From positions 1 through 11,965 of the forward strand of contig DJXY01000059.1 in NCBI GenBank assembly GCA_002449915.1: DNA of 11,965 nucleotides, given 5' to 3'. The translations under genes and the position numbers were made by a program. Source of the DNA: Oribacterium sp. UBA6992 (GTDB lineage Bacteria; Bacillota; Clostridia; Lachnospirales; Lachnospiraceae). The notes beneath the pieces were generated by a model. It saw only the letters and a program-made list of their open reading frames with translations. It was not told the DNA's origin and searched no databases. Within the stretch, counting starts at the first letter, position 1. Every line of letters starts with the position of its first letter. This document shows, piece after piece, positions 1 through 7,342 of this stretch.

Positions 1-714
1 TTTTTCTTTCAACGCATCGATTTCCGGATAGCTTCTGGATGTAACGGTTTCCAGGATATTTCCCATATTGTCTGCAACCGCTTTTAAGTCCTGCTGCTCC
101 AGAGCTGTGATCACACGGTCCACATTGGGATGCGCTTCCGGAGGAAGTTCGGAAACATGGAGATTTGTATACACAAGCTTGGTGGAAACGGAAATGCCGG
201 GCTTTGCAAGCACAATGGAACAGTGCGGAAGCTTCGGAAGGGGAGTCAGGATTTCTCCAATCCCCTCGGAGAGCGCGGTCCCGCGCATGAGACAAAACGG
301 TACATCCGCACCCAGGGTTACGCCGCGTGCCCGCAGCTCCACATCCGTGAGACCGAGACCAAACATCCGGTTCATACCATAAAGGACGGATGCGGCATCT
401 GTAGAGCCTCCTGCCATGCCGGCGGATACGGGAATCACTTTTTTTAGATCCAGTCGTACACCATCCTCAATGTGAAACTCATCCATGATAAGCTTTGCCG
501 CCTTATACATGAGATTGTTTTCGTTTACAGGCAGAAAGGAAAGATTGGTGTGAATCTCGATCCCCGGCTTTTTGGTACGATAAAGATCAATGTTATCATG
601 CAGCTTTACCGTCTGCATGATCATGCGGACATCATGATAGCCATCCTCACGCTTCCTGAGTACATCCAGGGAAAGATTTATTTTTCCATAAGCCTGCAGC
701 TTTAGTAATTCCAT
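1..714 (-). CDS. ispE: 4-diphosphocytidyl-2-C-methyl-D-erythritol kinase, 3' end cut by window
   Basis: Cytoplasmic kinase of the non-mevalonate (MEP) isoprenoid pathway; it phosphorylates the 2-hydroxyl of CDP-methylerythritol with ATP. Read on the minus strand, 238 codons are open from ATG at 714 to the window edge with no stop. The family is about 280-290 residues, so roughly 50 C-terminal residues are missing. The N-terminus has the family signature AYGKINLSLDV (residues 8-18) followed by DGYH (24-27). The GHMP-kinase ATP-binding loop reads IPVSAGMAGGSTDAA at about residues 94-108; the usual second Leu of AGLGGGSSDAA is Met and one Gly is Ala, both conservative. Later GADVPFC and AKPGISVST segments also fit IspE. 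The start is supported by GGAG six bases upstream (minus strand). It is transcribed divergently from the efflux operon and is functionally unrelated to it. The family assignment is firm. Confidence 0.95.
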   Translation of the reverse strand, partial: MELLKLQAYGKINLSLDVLRKREDGYHDVRMIMQTVKLHDNIDLYRTKKPGIEIHTNLSFLPVNENNLMYKAAKLIMDEFHIEDGVRLDLKKVIPVSAGMAGGSTDAASVLYGMNRMFGLGLTDVELRARGVTLGADVPFCLMRGTALSEGIGEILTPLPKLPHCSIVLAKPGISVSTKLVYTNLHVSELPPEAHPNVDRVITALEQQDLKAVADNMGNILETVTSRSYPEIDALKEK

Positions 715-779
715 ATGTGTCTCCGTGATCATCCTGACAAAGAAACTGTCGACTGTATACAATGTAAAGGCTAGATTGT

Positions 780-808
780 ATTTTATAATAAACATAAGCA
801 AGAATCAA
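780..808 (-). promoter_or_regulatory. Predicted ispE promoter
   Basis: On the minus strand TTGATT (808-803) and TAAAAT (785-780) are separated by exactly 17 bases, giving a predicted start near 773 and a leader of about 58 bases before ispE. An overlapping alternative -10, TACAAT (780-775), has a poorer -35 at its preferred distance. The -35 box lies 15 bases from the nearest TetR-type operator, so the repressor may or may not affect this promoter. Confidence 0.55.
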
Positions 809-815
809 GTGCTTG

Positions 816-844
816 TTGACAGGGTGACAGATTGTCACTATACT
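816..844 (+). promoter_or_regulatory. Promoter of the tetR-RND efflux operon
   Basis: A perfect -35 TTGACA (816-821), a 17-base spacer and TATACT (839-844, one mismatch to TATAAT) form a strong sigma-A-type promoter. The predicted start is near 851, leaving a leader of about 108 bases before tetR. The whole spacer is taken up by an inverted repeat, so the promoter appears designed to be shut by its repressor. Confidence 0.85.
824..838. promoter_or_regulatory. Operator O1, GTGACA-N3-TGTCAC inverted repeat
   Basis: The sequence GTGACA GAT TGTCAC is a perfect 6-base inverted repeat around a 3-base centre. It fills the gap between the -35 and -10 boxes of the efflux operon promoter. Such a position is typical of TetR-family operators that block RNA polymerase binding. 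A second identical pair of arms lies 36 bases downstream, centre to centre. Confidence 0.85.
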
Positions 845-859
845 GTAGAAAGTCTCAGA

Positions 860-874
860 GTGACAGGGTGTCAC
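860..874. promoter_or_regulatory. Operator O2, GTGACA-N3-TGTCAC inverted repeat
   Basis: The arms are the same as in O1, with GGG in the centre instead of GAT. Conserved arms with a variable centre point to protein binding rather than an RNA hairpin. It covers about +10 to +24 relative to the predicted start, a road-block or cooperative-binding position. Confidence 0.82.
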
Positions 875-958
875 TTTTACGCAGGCAGTTTTTGGTCCTG
901 TGAGGCATCTGTAACTAAGACATTATTTTTAGCACATGATATATGAGGGAGGAAGTTC

Positions 959-1636
959 ATGCCGTCAGAGCGGTTCATGAAGCTGGATGAGGAAAAACGC
1001 CAGCGTATCATCAAAGCTGCGAGGGAAGAGTTTTCTAAAGTGCCTTTTGAGGAAGCTTCGATCAATCAGATTGTCAAAGCTGCCGGGATTTCCAGAGGAT
1101 CCTTTTACACGTATTTTGAAGATAAGAGAGACATCCTGGCGTATGTTTTAGAGGATCTGGATGAAAAAAATGAAATTTTGAACAGAGAGCTGCTGCTTAA
1201 ATTTCATGGCGATTTCTGGAAAGCGGAGAAAGAGTGGATACGCTATATTGTAAGCATTCGCGAAACAACCGCCGTAAAGGAAAGTCTTAATATGTTTCTG
1301 GAAACCGGAAATCTCATACAGCTTAATGCACTCCGTTCCAGAGAGCAAAGAGAGGAAAAAATCAATAAGGAGCTGGACTGGCTGCTGGACCATATTAGTC
1401 CGGACTGTATAGATCTTACAAAATCGAGAGAGGCGCTCAGGGTGTTGTTCCAGTATGTGCGGCATATCGCAGGGATCTTCCTGCTGCAGATTCTTGCGGA
1501 CCATGAGCATGCAGACAATCTGATGCAGGAATTTGACATTTATCTTGACTTTGTAAAATATGGTGCTGCGCCTGGAATAAGGGCTGCGGCTTTACAGAAG
1601 ATGCATGTAGAGTATAGAGATGGTGAGGAGTTATAA
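959..1636 (+). CDS. TetR/AcrR-family transcriptional repressor of the efflux operon
   Basis: A 225-residue DNA-binding regulator, normal length for the family. The N-terminal helix-turn-helix is clear: RIIKAAREEFSK at about residues 16-27, then ASINQIVKAAGISRG and SFYTYFEDKRDIL at about 33-60, the classic TetR recognition region. The remainder is helical and ligand-binding in this family, too variable to name an inducer. GAGGGAGGA (945-953) lies six bases before the ATG, a strong ribosome site. Its stop is followed after two bases by the adaptor gene, so the two are translationally coupled. I infer that it binds the two GTGACA-N3-TGTCAC sites upstream and represses both itself and the pump until a pump substrate releases it. 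An activator role is less likely, given an operator inside the promoter spacer. Confidence 0.93.
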   Translation: MPSERFMKLDEEKRQRIIKAAREEFSKVPFEEASINQIVKAAGISRGSFYTYFEDKRDILAYVLEDLDEKNEILNRELLLKFHGDFWKAEKEWIRYIVSIRETTAVKESLNMFLETGNLIQLNALRSREQREEKINKELDWLLDHISPDCIDLTKSREALRVLFQYVRHIAGIFLLQILADHEHADNLMQEFDIYLDFVKYGAAPGIRAAALQKMHVEYRDGEEL

Positions 1637-1638
1637 CT

Positions 1639-2826
1639 ATGAAAAAGGGATTTAAAATTGCAGCAGCTGTGGTTGTGATTGCTGCTGCAGCAGGACTTAT
1701 TTTTACGAGGATCAATAAACCAAAGGAGGAGCTGCAGACCAAGGAGCTTCCGGCAGTCACATTAACACAGCCCTCCAGCGGCAGCATTGCCAGTGAGGAA
1801 TCGCTCATCGGCTCGATCCAGCCCTCGGATACCTATTATGTTATGCCTAAGGTTGCCGGAGAGCTCCTGGAGGTCTATGTCTCCAATGGAGATACGGTGA
1901 ATGCAGGCGACCCGATTGCACGCATTGATGTCAAGGATCAGCTGGATGCCGCCGAGATTCAGCTCTCGGCAGCGACTTCACAGCGGGACAGCGCCCAGGT
2001 ACAGGCCAATACAGCGACGGATGCATTAAACCGTATGACACCGCTGTATCAGGCAGGAGACATCTCCGCGCAGGAGTATGAGAGTACACAGGCACAGGCA
2101 ACAGCTGCGCAAAATGCAGTAAAAGCGGCGCAGTCCAGTGTCGATGCCGCACAGCTTCAGGTAAATAACCTTAAAGACTATGCTACGGTCACAGCGCCGG
2201 CGGCAGGAACCGTGCAAAATACGGCAATGACAGTCAATGCCACGGTATCCCAGTCCTCACAGCTTTGTATGATTACTGGCGCTGGTGCCAAAACCGTGGA
2301 TTTTAATGTCACAGAGGAAATGCTTAACAACCTGGAAATGGGCAGAGAGGTTGTGGTCGAGAAGCAGGGCTCCGAGTATCATGGAGCCGTCTCGGATATC
2401 GGATCCGTAGCCAATGCTCAGACCGGTCTGTTCCCGATTGAGGCAACACTTACGGATGCCCAGGCGCTGCCGGACGGAACCTCCTGTAAGGTGCGGGTTA
2501 TGGCAGAGCAGCATGATCATACCATGCTGATTCCGCTGGATTGTGTTTTTTACGCAGCAGGAGAGTCCTATGTTTATACATATGATGAAGCTGCCGGCGA
2601 GGTACATAAAGCGGTAATTACCACGGATCTCTCGGATGATAAGAATATCGAAGTCGTGGACGGACTCAACGGATCAGATAAGATCGTTTCCAGCTGGACC
2701 GATGAGCTCTATGACGGTGCCAAGGTCCGGATCCTTGATGAAAATGGCAATGTTATCGGAGGAGAGACAGACGCTGCCCGAGAAGCGGCAGAGACGACAG
2801 CAGCGCAGACGACAGAAGCACAGTAA
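1639..2826 (+). CDS. RND efflux membrane-fusion (adaptor) protein, HlyD/AcrA type
   Basis: The adaptor subunit of an RND efflux system, 395 residues. A hydrophobic N-terminal segment (about 6-23) without a lipobox cysteine should anchor it in the membrane with the rest outside. Two half-lipoyl segments (about 66-98, with VAGELLEVYVSNGDTV; and about 181-213, with VTAPAAGTV) flank an alpha-hairpin rich in Ala and Gln (about 100-178). At the hairpin turn R132, L136 and S143 match the R-x3-L-x6-S motif by which AcrA-type adaptors dock onto TolC tips. Beta-barrel and membrane-proximal domains follow, and the last 20 or so residues are a low-complexity Ala/Thr/Glu/Gln tail. The ribosome site GAGGAG (1625-1630) lies inside the end of tetR. 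It presumably links the RND pump encoded next to the TolC-like proteins further on. Confidence 0.92.
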   Translation: MKKGFKIAAAVVVIAAAAGLIFTRINKPKEELQTKELPAVTLTQPSSGSIASEESLIGSIQPSDTYYVMPKVAGELLEVYVSNGDTVNAGDPIARIDVKDQLDAAEIQLSAATSQRDSAQVQANTATDALNRMTPLYQAGDISAQEYESTQAQATAAQNAVKAAQSSVDAAQLQVNNLKDYATVTAPAAGTVQNTAMTVNATVSQSSQLCMITGAGAKTVDFNVTEEMLNNLEMGREVVVEKQGSEYHGAVSDIGSVANAQTGLFPIEATLTDAQALPDGTSCKVRVMAEQHDHTMLIPLDCVFYAAGESYVYTYDEAAGEVHKAVITTDLSDDKNIEVVDGLNGSDKIVSSWTDELYDGAKVRILDENGNVIGGETDAAREAAETTAAQTTEAQ

Positions 2827-2846
2827 GCAGGAGGCAGTATAAAGGT

Positions 2847-5800
2847 ATGGAGAAGTTAACACAATTCACCTTGCGAAGACCGGTTACTACCTTCCTGGCG
2901 GTTCTGTCGCTGGTGTTTTTTGGATTCATGGCGATTATGAACTCAAAGCTTGAGCTGATGAGTTCGATCGATATGCCCATGATGATTATTACAACCACCT
3001 ATCCGGGCGCATCACCGGAGGATATTGATAAGCTGGTGACAAAGCCCATCGAGGATGGTGCAGCTGTGCTTTCCAATGTAAAGGAAATCGGTTCCTATGC
3101 GATGGACAACATGTCGATGGTTATGGTTCAGTATAACTATGGCACAGATATGGACCAGGCATATGATGATCTTAAAAAGAAGATGGATTCCATTAAGGCA
3201 AATCTCCCAGATGATGCTGGAGATCCGAGCTTCCTGGAAATGAACATCAACGATCAGCCATCCATGTATCTTGCGGTAAATAACCCTTCGCAGGATAATA
3301 TGCTGAATTATGTGCAGAATGAGATCGAGCCGGAGCTTGAGAAGTTGTCTACAGTGGCATCGGTTGATACCTCCGGCGGACAGGCAGAGTATGTACAGGT
3401 GCAGCTGATTCCGGAAAAGATGGCGCAGTATCATCTGGATATGTCTACCGTGGCACAGATTGTCGGCGCAGCCGATTTTACCTATCCGGCAGGTACGACT
3501 GGTGTAGGCTCACAGGATCTCTCGGTTTCCACCGGCGCGGATTATGACAATGTGCAGGACTTACAGAATATTCCGATTATCACCGGAAACGGCAATACGA
3601 TTTACCTTAAGGACATTGCCATGGTCAAGCTGGCACTTCAGGACAAGACCGCGATCGGACGCTACAACGGTTCCGATACGATCATGCTTTCCATCACCAA
3701 GACCCAGTCTGACTCGGCGGTGACACTTTCCAAGGACGTCATGGCGGAAATCAAGGCTCTTGAGGCGAAGGACGCAAACCTCCAGATCGCCGTCATTCAG
3801 GACTCTGCAGACACCATTACAAGCTCCCTGAACTCGGTGTTCCAGACGATCATCATGGCAGTCATCATTTCCATGGTCATCATCTATATATTCTTTGGTG
3901 ATGTAAAGGCATCGCTGATTGTAGGTACCTCAATCCCACTGTCGATCCTTGTAGCGCTCATCTGTATGTGGGCGATGGGGTATTCACTGAATACCATTAC
4001 CATGTCGTCTCTCGCGCTTGGCGTTGGTATGATGGTGGATAACTCTACGGTTGTCCTGGAGGCATGCTTCCGTGCAATGGATCATTACACGGATATCAAT
4101 GGATCCTCCCGTCGCAGGGCGGCGATCGAATCCATCAAAACGGTTGGTGAATCCGTTATGGGTTCCACCATTACGACCTGTGTCGTATTCCTGCCGCTTG
4201 GCTTTATGCATGGTCTTTCCGGACAGTTCTTTGCGCCGCTCGGTTTTACGATTGTGTTCTGTATGATTGCCTCACTCCTTTCCGCAGTGACGATTGTACC
4301 GCTCTGTTATGTGATGTACCGTCCGACGGAAAATACCAAGGCGCCCGCATACCGTGGAGTGCGGATTTTGCAGGATGGCTACCGCTCCATTATGGACCGG
4401 CTTCTCAACCATAAGGCGCTGGTTATGGTTACCTCTGTGGCGTTGCTGATCTTATCTTTTGTACTGGCAGGACAGCTTCGTTCCGAGCTCATGCCGCAGA
4501 CGGATGAAGGTACGGTGGCGATTTCTGTGGAAATGCGTCCCGGCTTAAAGATCGAGGAGCAGGACAAAATCCTTAAGGGGATTGAGGACCTGGTAGCCGC
4601 CGACCCGGATACAGATAACTATATGGTGAGTGCCGGTGGTTCCGGGCTGCAGTCTATGGTGAGCGGCGGTGGCAGTTCGGTAACCGCATATCTTAAAGAT
4701 GACCGCGCGATGTCGACAAAGGAGAAGGCGGATCTCTGGAGGAAAGAGCTGGATGGTACGCCTAACGCGGTTATTACCGTACAGTCCCAGAGTATGATGT
4801 CTACGATGTCCACCAATCAGGAGACGTATCAGACCATCATCACAGCGACAAACTATGATAAGCTGAAACAGGCATCCGATGCCATTGTATCGGACATGCA
4901 GGGCAGGACTGACGTTACGGCAGTGCATTCCACGATGGAAAATGCGGCACCGCTGGTTAAAGTCCATGTAGATCCGGTGAAGGCTGCAGCCGAGGGGATC
5001 TCTCCGGTGCAGGTCGGACAGCAGTTAAATCTCTTACTTTCCGGTAAAAAAGCCATGACCATGCAGGTGGACGATCAGGATGTGTCTGTCATGGTTGAGT
5101 ATCCAAAGGATGAATACAATAACCTTGAGAAGGTCAAGGACATTTATCTCTCGACGCCGACCGGTGCATCGGTAAAGCTTGAGGATCTTGCGGATATCGG
5201 CTTTGAAGATTCACCTGCGACCATCCAGCGTGATGACCGGAAGTATCAGGCAACGATCACAGCAGATTATACAACCAGCGCAGATGCCAGGACCAAACAG
5301 ACCATTGATGAAGAAGTCATCAAAAAGCATCTTAATAATGAAGTAACCATTGCAGAGAACTCGCAGATGAGGATGATGAACGAGGAGTTCGGCGCATTGG
5401 GAATGGCGATTGTTATTGCCATCTTCCTGGTATTTGTAGTCATGGCGGCGCAGTTTGAGTCGATGAGATTTTCACTCATGGTTATGACCACGATTCCATT
5501 TTCCCTGATCGGATCGTTTTTCCTGCTTTGGATTGCAGATTCTCCGATTTCCATGCCGTCCCTGCTTGGATTCCTGATGCTGATCGGAACGGTAGTTAAT
5601 AATGGTATCCTGTATGTTGACACAGTCAACCAGTATCGCATGGCGATGCCGATCCGCAGGGCTTTGATTGAAGCCGGTGCGACGAGACTGCGTCCGATCC
5701 TGATGACAACGCTTACTACGGTTGTATCCATGGTGCCGATGGCAATTGGATTTGGTAAGAATGGAGCAATGATGCAGGGTCTTGCACTCGTGGATGTGGG

Positions 5801-5999
5801 CGGACTCACGGCTTCCACCATTCTCGCGCTTCTGATGCTGCCGGTGTATTACTCGGTTATGAATCGTAAAAAGAAAAATATTTCCAGGGATGTACCGGAC
5901 CCCGGATATATGCAGGGGAAAAATCCGGAGCAGGAAAATAAACGCAGACTCTCCGCCGAGAAGGCGTATATAGACTGGACCTACTCCGAGGGAGAATAA
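2847..5999 (+). CDS. RND-family efflux pump, inner (cytoplasmic) membrane subunit
   Basis: A 1050-residue proton-driven transporter of the AcrB/SwrC (ACR_tran) superfamily, full length. There is one helix near the N-terminus (about 14-31), a large extracytoplasmic porter loop, helices from about 332 to 545, a second porter loop, then helices from about 850 to 1000. This is the duplicated 12-helix RND plan. TM4 carries GMMVDNSTVVLE: D398 aligns with AcrB D407 and N399 with D408. In TM10 N918 aligns with AcrB K940, and in TM11 R949 (RLRPILMT) aligns with R971. The proton relay thus keeps one Asp and the Arg. Substitutions of this kind are, as I recall, common in non-proteobacterial RND pumps. 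AGGAGG (2829-2834) lies 12 bases before the ATG, slightly far, and the gap from the adaptor gene is 20 bases. Substrate unknown; drugs, bile acids or lipids are possible. The charged C-terminal tail (after about 1003) is cytoplasmic. Confidence 0.95.
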   Translation: MEKLTQFTLRRPVTTFLAVLSLVFFGFMAIMNSKLELMSSIDMPMMIITTTYPGASPEDIDKLVTKPIEDGAAVLSNVKEIGSYAMDNMSMVMVQYNYGTDMDQAYDDLKKKMDSIKANLPDDAGDPSFLEMNINDQPSMYLAVNNPSQDNMLNYVQNEIEPELEKLSTVASVDTSGGQAEYVQVQLIPEKMAQYHLDMSTVAQIVGAADFTYPAGTTGVGSQDLSVSTGADYDNVQDLQNIPIITGNGNTIYLKDIAMVKLALQDKTAIGRYNGSDTIMLSITKTQSDSAVTLSKDVMAEIKALEAKDANLQIAVIQDSADTITSSLNSVFQTIIMAVIISMVIIYIFFGDVKASLIVGTSIPLSILVALICMWAMGYSLNTITMSSLALGVGMMVDNSTVVLEACFRAMDHYTDINGSSRRRAAIESIKTVGESVMGSTITTCVVFLPLGFMHGLSGQFFAPLGFTIVFCMIASLLSAVTIVPLCYVMYRPTENTKAPAYRGVRILQDGYRSIMDRLLNHKALVMVTSVALLILSFVLAGQLRSELMPQTDEGTVAISVEMRPGLKIEEQDKILKGIEDLVAADPDTDNYMVSAGGSGLQSMVSGGGSSVTAYLKDDRAMSTKEKADLWRKELDGTPNAVITVQSQSMMSTMSTNQETYQTIITATNYDKLKQASDAIVSDMQGRTDVTAVHSTMENAAPLVKVHVDPVKAAAEGISPVQVGQQLNLLLSGKKAMTMQVDDQDVSVMVEYPKDEYNNLEKVKDIYLSTPTGASVKLEDLADIGFEDSPATIQRDDRKYQATITADYTTSADARTKQTIDEEVIKKHLNNEVTIAENSQMRMMNEEFGALGMAIVIAIFLVFVVMAAQFESMRFSLMVMTTIPFSLIGSFFLLWIADSPISMPSLLGFLMLIGTVVNNGILYVDTVNQYRMAMPIRRALIEAGATRLRPILMTTLTTVVSMVPMAIGFGKNGAMMQGLALVDVGGLTASTILALLMLPVYYSVMNRKKKNISRDVPDPGYMQGKNPEQENKRRLSAEKAYIDWTYSEGE

Positions 6000-6021
6000 A
6001 TGTTAGAGGAGTGCATGTAAT

Positions 6022-7212
6022 ATGAAACATCATTTCAAATATTTTACGCTGCTTCTTGCGGCAAGTATGATACCGACAGGGATAGCTTATGCTGCATATC
6101 CCAACACTTCCATGACGCCGCACCAGAGCTCTGTGGAGCAGGCGAGAGATGCGGCACAGTGGGCAACGCTCCGCGACAATAAAATCGAGTGGGGAGAGCT
6201 GCAGGATCTGGTACGCGAATACAATCCGACGGTTTCCTCACTCTGGCTGGATTTCAGAGAGAGCCAGAGCCGTGGTAAATATAACATTGATTATGAGGAC
6301 GTACTGGATCAGATCCAGCAGTCATATGATGCGTCTATGAATGCTGCCAATAACAATGAAATCCTGGAGGCGTACGCCAATCTGCAATATGAGACCAGTA
6401 CTACGGCACAGGGGGTGGACACCTCGGCGCAGGCGACCGATGAGCAGGCAGCAGAGCTCTCTATCCGGCAGACGGAAAAAACCGTGACAGAGCAGATTCG
6501 CAAAAGTCTCATCAGTATTTATACGACGGACCTGCAGCGACAGATGGATCAGCTGACGGCGGACCATACTGCGTCACTCTATGAGATGCAGAAACGGAAG
6601 CTAAGCGTCGGTCAGGCAACGCAGCTGGATGTGCTGACAGCCCAGGAGACGATGCAGAGCGCCCAGGCAAAGCTTACAAGCGATCAGACACTGGCAGACA
6701 AGACGAAACAGCTGGTGCTTGTGAACCTTGGCTGGAAATACAATGACAACCCGGAAATCTGTGCGATCCCGATGGTGACAGAGGAAATGCTGTCCAAGAT
6801 GGATCTTACCAAGGATACACAGACGGCACTTGCCAACAATTTCGCTATCCTGATTAATGAAAGAAAAATCGCGGTTTCCTCTACAGATACGCAGATCGGG
6901 TCTCTCAGCACAACGGTGGAAAATGAAAAGGAGAGCGTCCGCTCGGATATGATTGCCCGCTTTAACAGCGTGAAGAGCGCCAAAAACTCTCTGGATCAGG
7001 CAAAGCTGTCCCTTAGTAATGCCCAGGCAGCACTGGATAAGGTGAAGCGAAGCTATGCAACTGGTGCCGCAAGCCAAAGAGATCTGGAAACAGCAGAATA
7101 TAATACCAATGTCGCAAAGCTTGCCGCAGATATAGCGGACTACACACTTGCAACAGAGTATTATGAGTATCTTGCCGGTCGAGATGGGATCGCGACAGCA
7201 GATGCATCCTGA
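6022..7212 (+). CDS. TolC-like (outer membrane efflux family) protein 1, apparently without beta-barrel
   Basis: A 396-residue exported protein. The signal peptide (about 1-24) is hydrophobic with a likely cut after AYA at 22-24. The mature protein is mostly helical with two TolC-type repeats. The first has VGQATQLDVLTAQ (D203), ending in VNLGW (234-238); the second has TGAASQRDLETAE (D354). These match the helix-turn tips of TolC (G-x-x-T-x-x-D-V-x-x-A). Where TolC has its membrane-spanning strand pairs, here there are only short polar links (around 80-92 and 284-300) with no alternating hydrophobic strands. It lies 22 bases after the pump gene, with AGAGGAG (6005-6011) as ribosome site. I infer a helical conduit joined to the adaptor outside the membrane. 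It is paralogous to the next gene. A surface or cell-wall protein with another role cannot be excluded. Confidence 0.82.
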   Translation: MKHHFKYFTLLLAASMIPTGIAYAAYPNTSMTPHQSSVEQARDAAQWATLRDNKIEWGELQDLVREYNPTVSSLWLDFRESQSRGKYNIDYEDVLDQIQQSYDASMNAANNNEILEAYANLQYETSTTAQGVDTSAQATDEQAAELSIRQTEKTVTEQIRKSLISIYTTDLQRQMDQLTADHTASLYEMQKRKLSVGQATQLDVLTAQETMQSAQAKLTSDQTLADKTKQLVLVNLGWKYNDNPEICAIPMVTEEMLSKMDLTKDTQTALANNFAILINERKIAVSSTDTQIGSLSTTVENEKESVRSDMIARFNSVKSAKNSLDQAKLSLSNAQAALDKVKRSYATGAASQRDLETAEYNTNVAKLAADIADYTLATEYYEYLAGRDGIATADAS

Positions 7213-7274
7213 GTGATTTCAGCATGCTTGCCACGCGGGATAAGGGTGGATCCATATATTTTGTTTAAGTAAAG

Positions 7275-7301
7275 CCTGATGCGGGAGGAATCCGCATCAG
7301 G
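7275..7301 (+). terminator. Perfect hairpin between the two TolC-like genes (leaky terminator or mRNA stabiliser)
   Basis: CCTGATGCGG and CCGCATCAGG pair perfectly over 10 bases around a 7-base loop. The bases that follow (TAACTTTTATAG) are only a broken T-run, so termination should be partial. No convincing promoter is visible between it and the next gene. It may therefore lower expression of the second TolC-like gene, or protect the 3' end of the upstream message. Confidence 0.6.
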
Positions 7302-7304
7302 TAA

Positions 7305-7326
7305 CTTTTATAGATCTTTTATAGAT
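7305..7326 (+). repeat. Two exact tandem copies of CTTTTATAGAT
   Basis: An 11-base unit occurs twice with no gap, just after the hairpin and just before the ribosome site of the second TolC-like gene. It looks like a recent local duplication. It doubles the T-run after the hairpin and could tune termination or ribosome access. Confidence 0.85.
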
Positions 7327-7342
7327 AGAGAAAGGCTGAAAT

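Noticed and set aside
68..447. Two overlapping plus-strand open frames at the left edge
   Set aside because: The minus strand reads through the same bases as a clear IspE with all motifs; the plus-strand frames are shadows.
754..761. Palindrome TGTATACA in the ispE leader
   Set aside because: Eight bases is short enough to arise by chance and there is no second copy nearby.
5267..5821. Long minus-strand open frame (184 codons) inside the RND pump gene
   Set aside because: It is antisense to a well-conserved pump region, has no ribosome site, and its translation resembles no protein family; a shadow of codon bias.
6000..6020. Six-codon mini-ORF (ATG at 6000) between the pump and TolC-like gene 1
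   Set aside because: It contains the ribosome site of the next gene and is too short to judge; probably chance.
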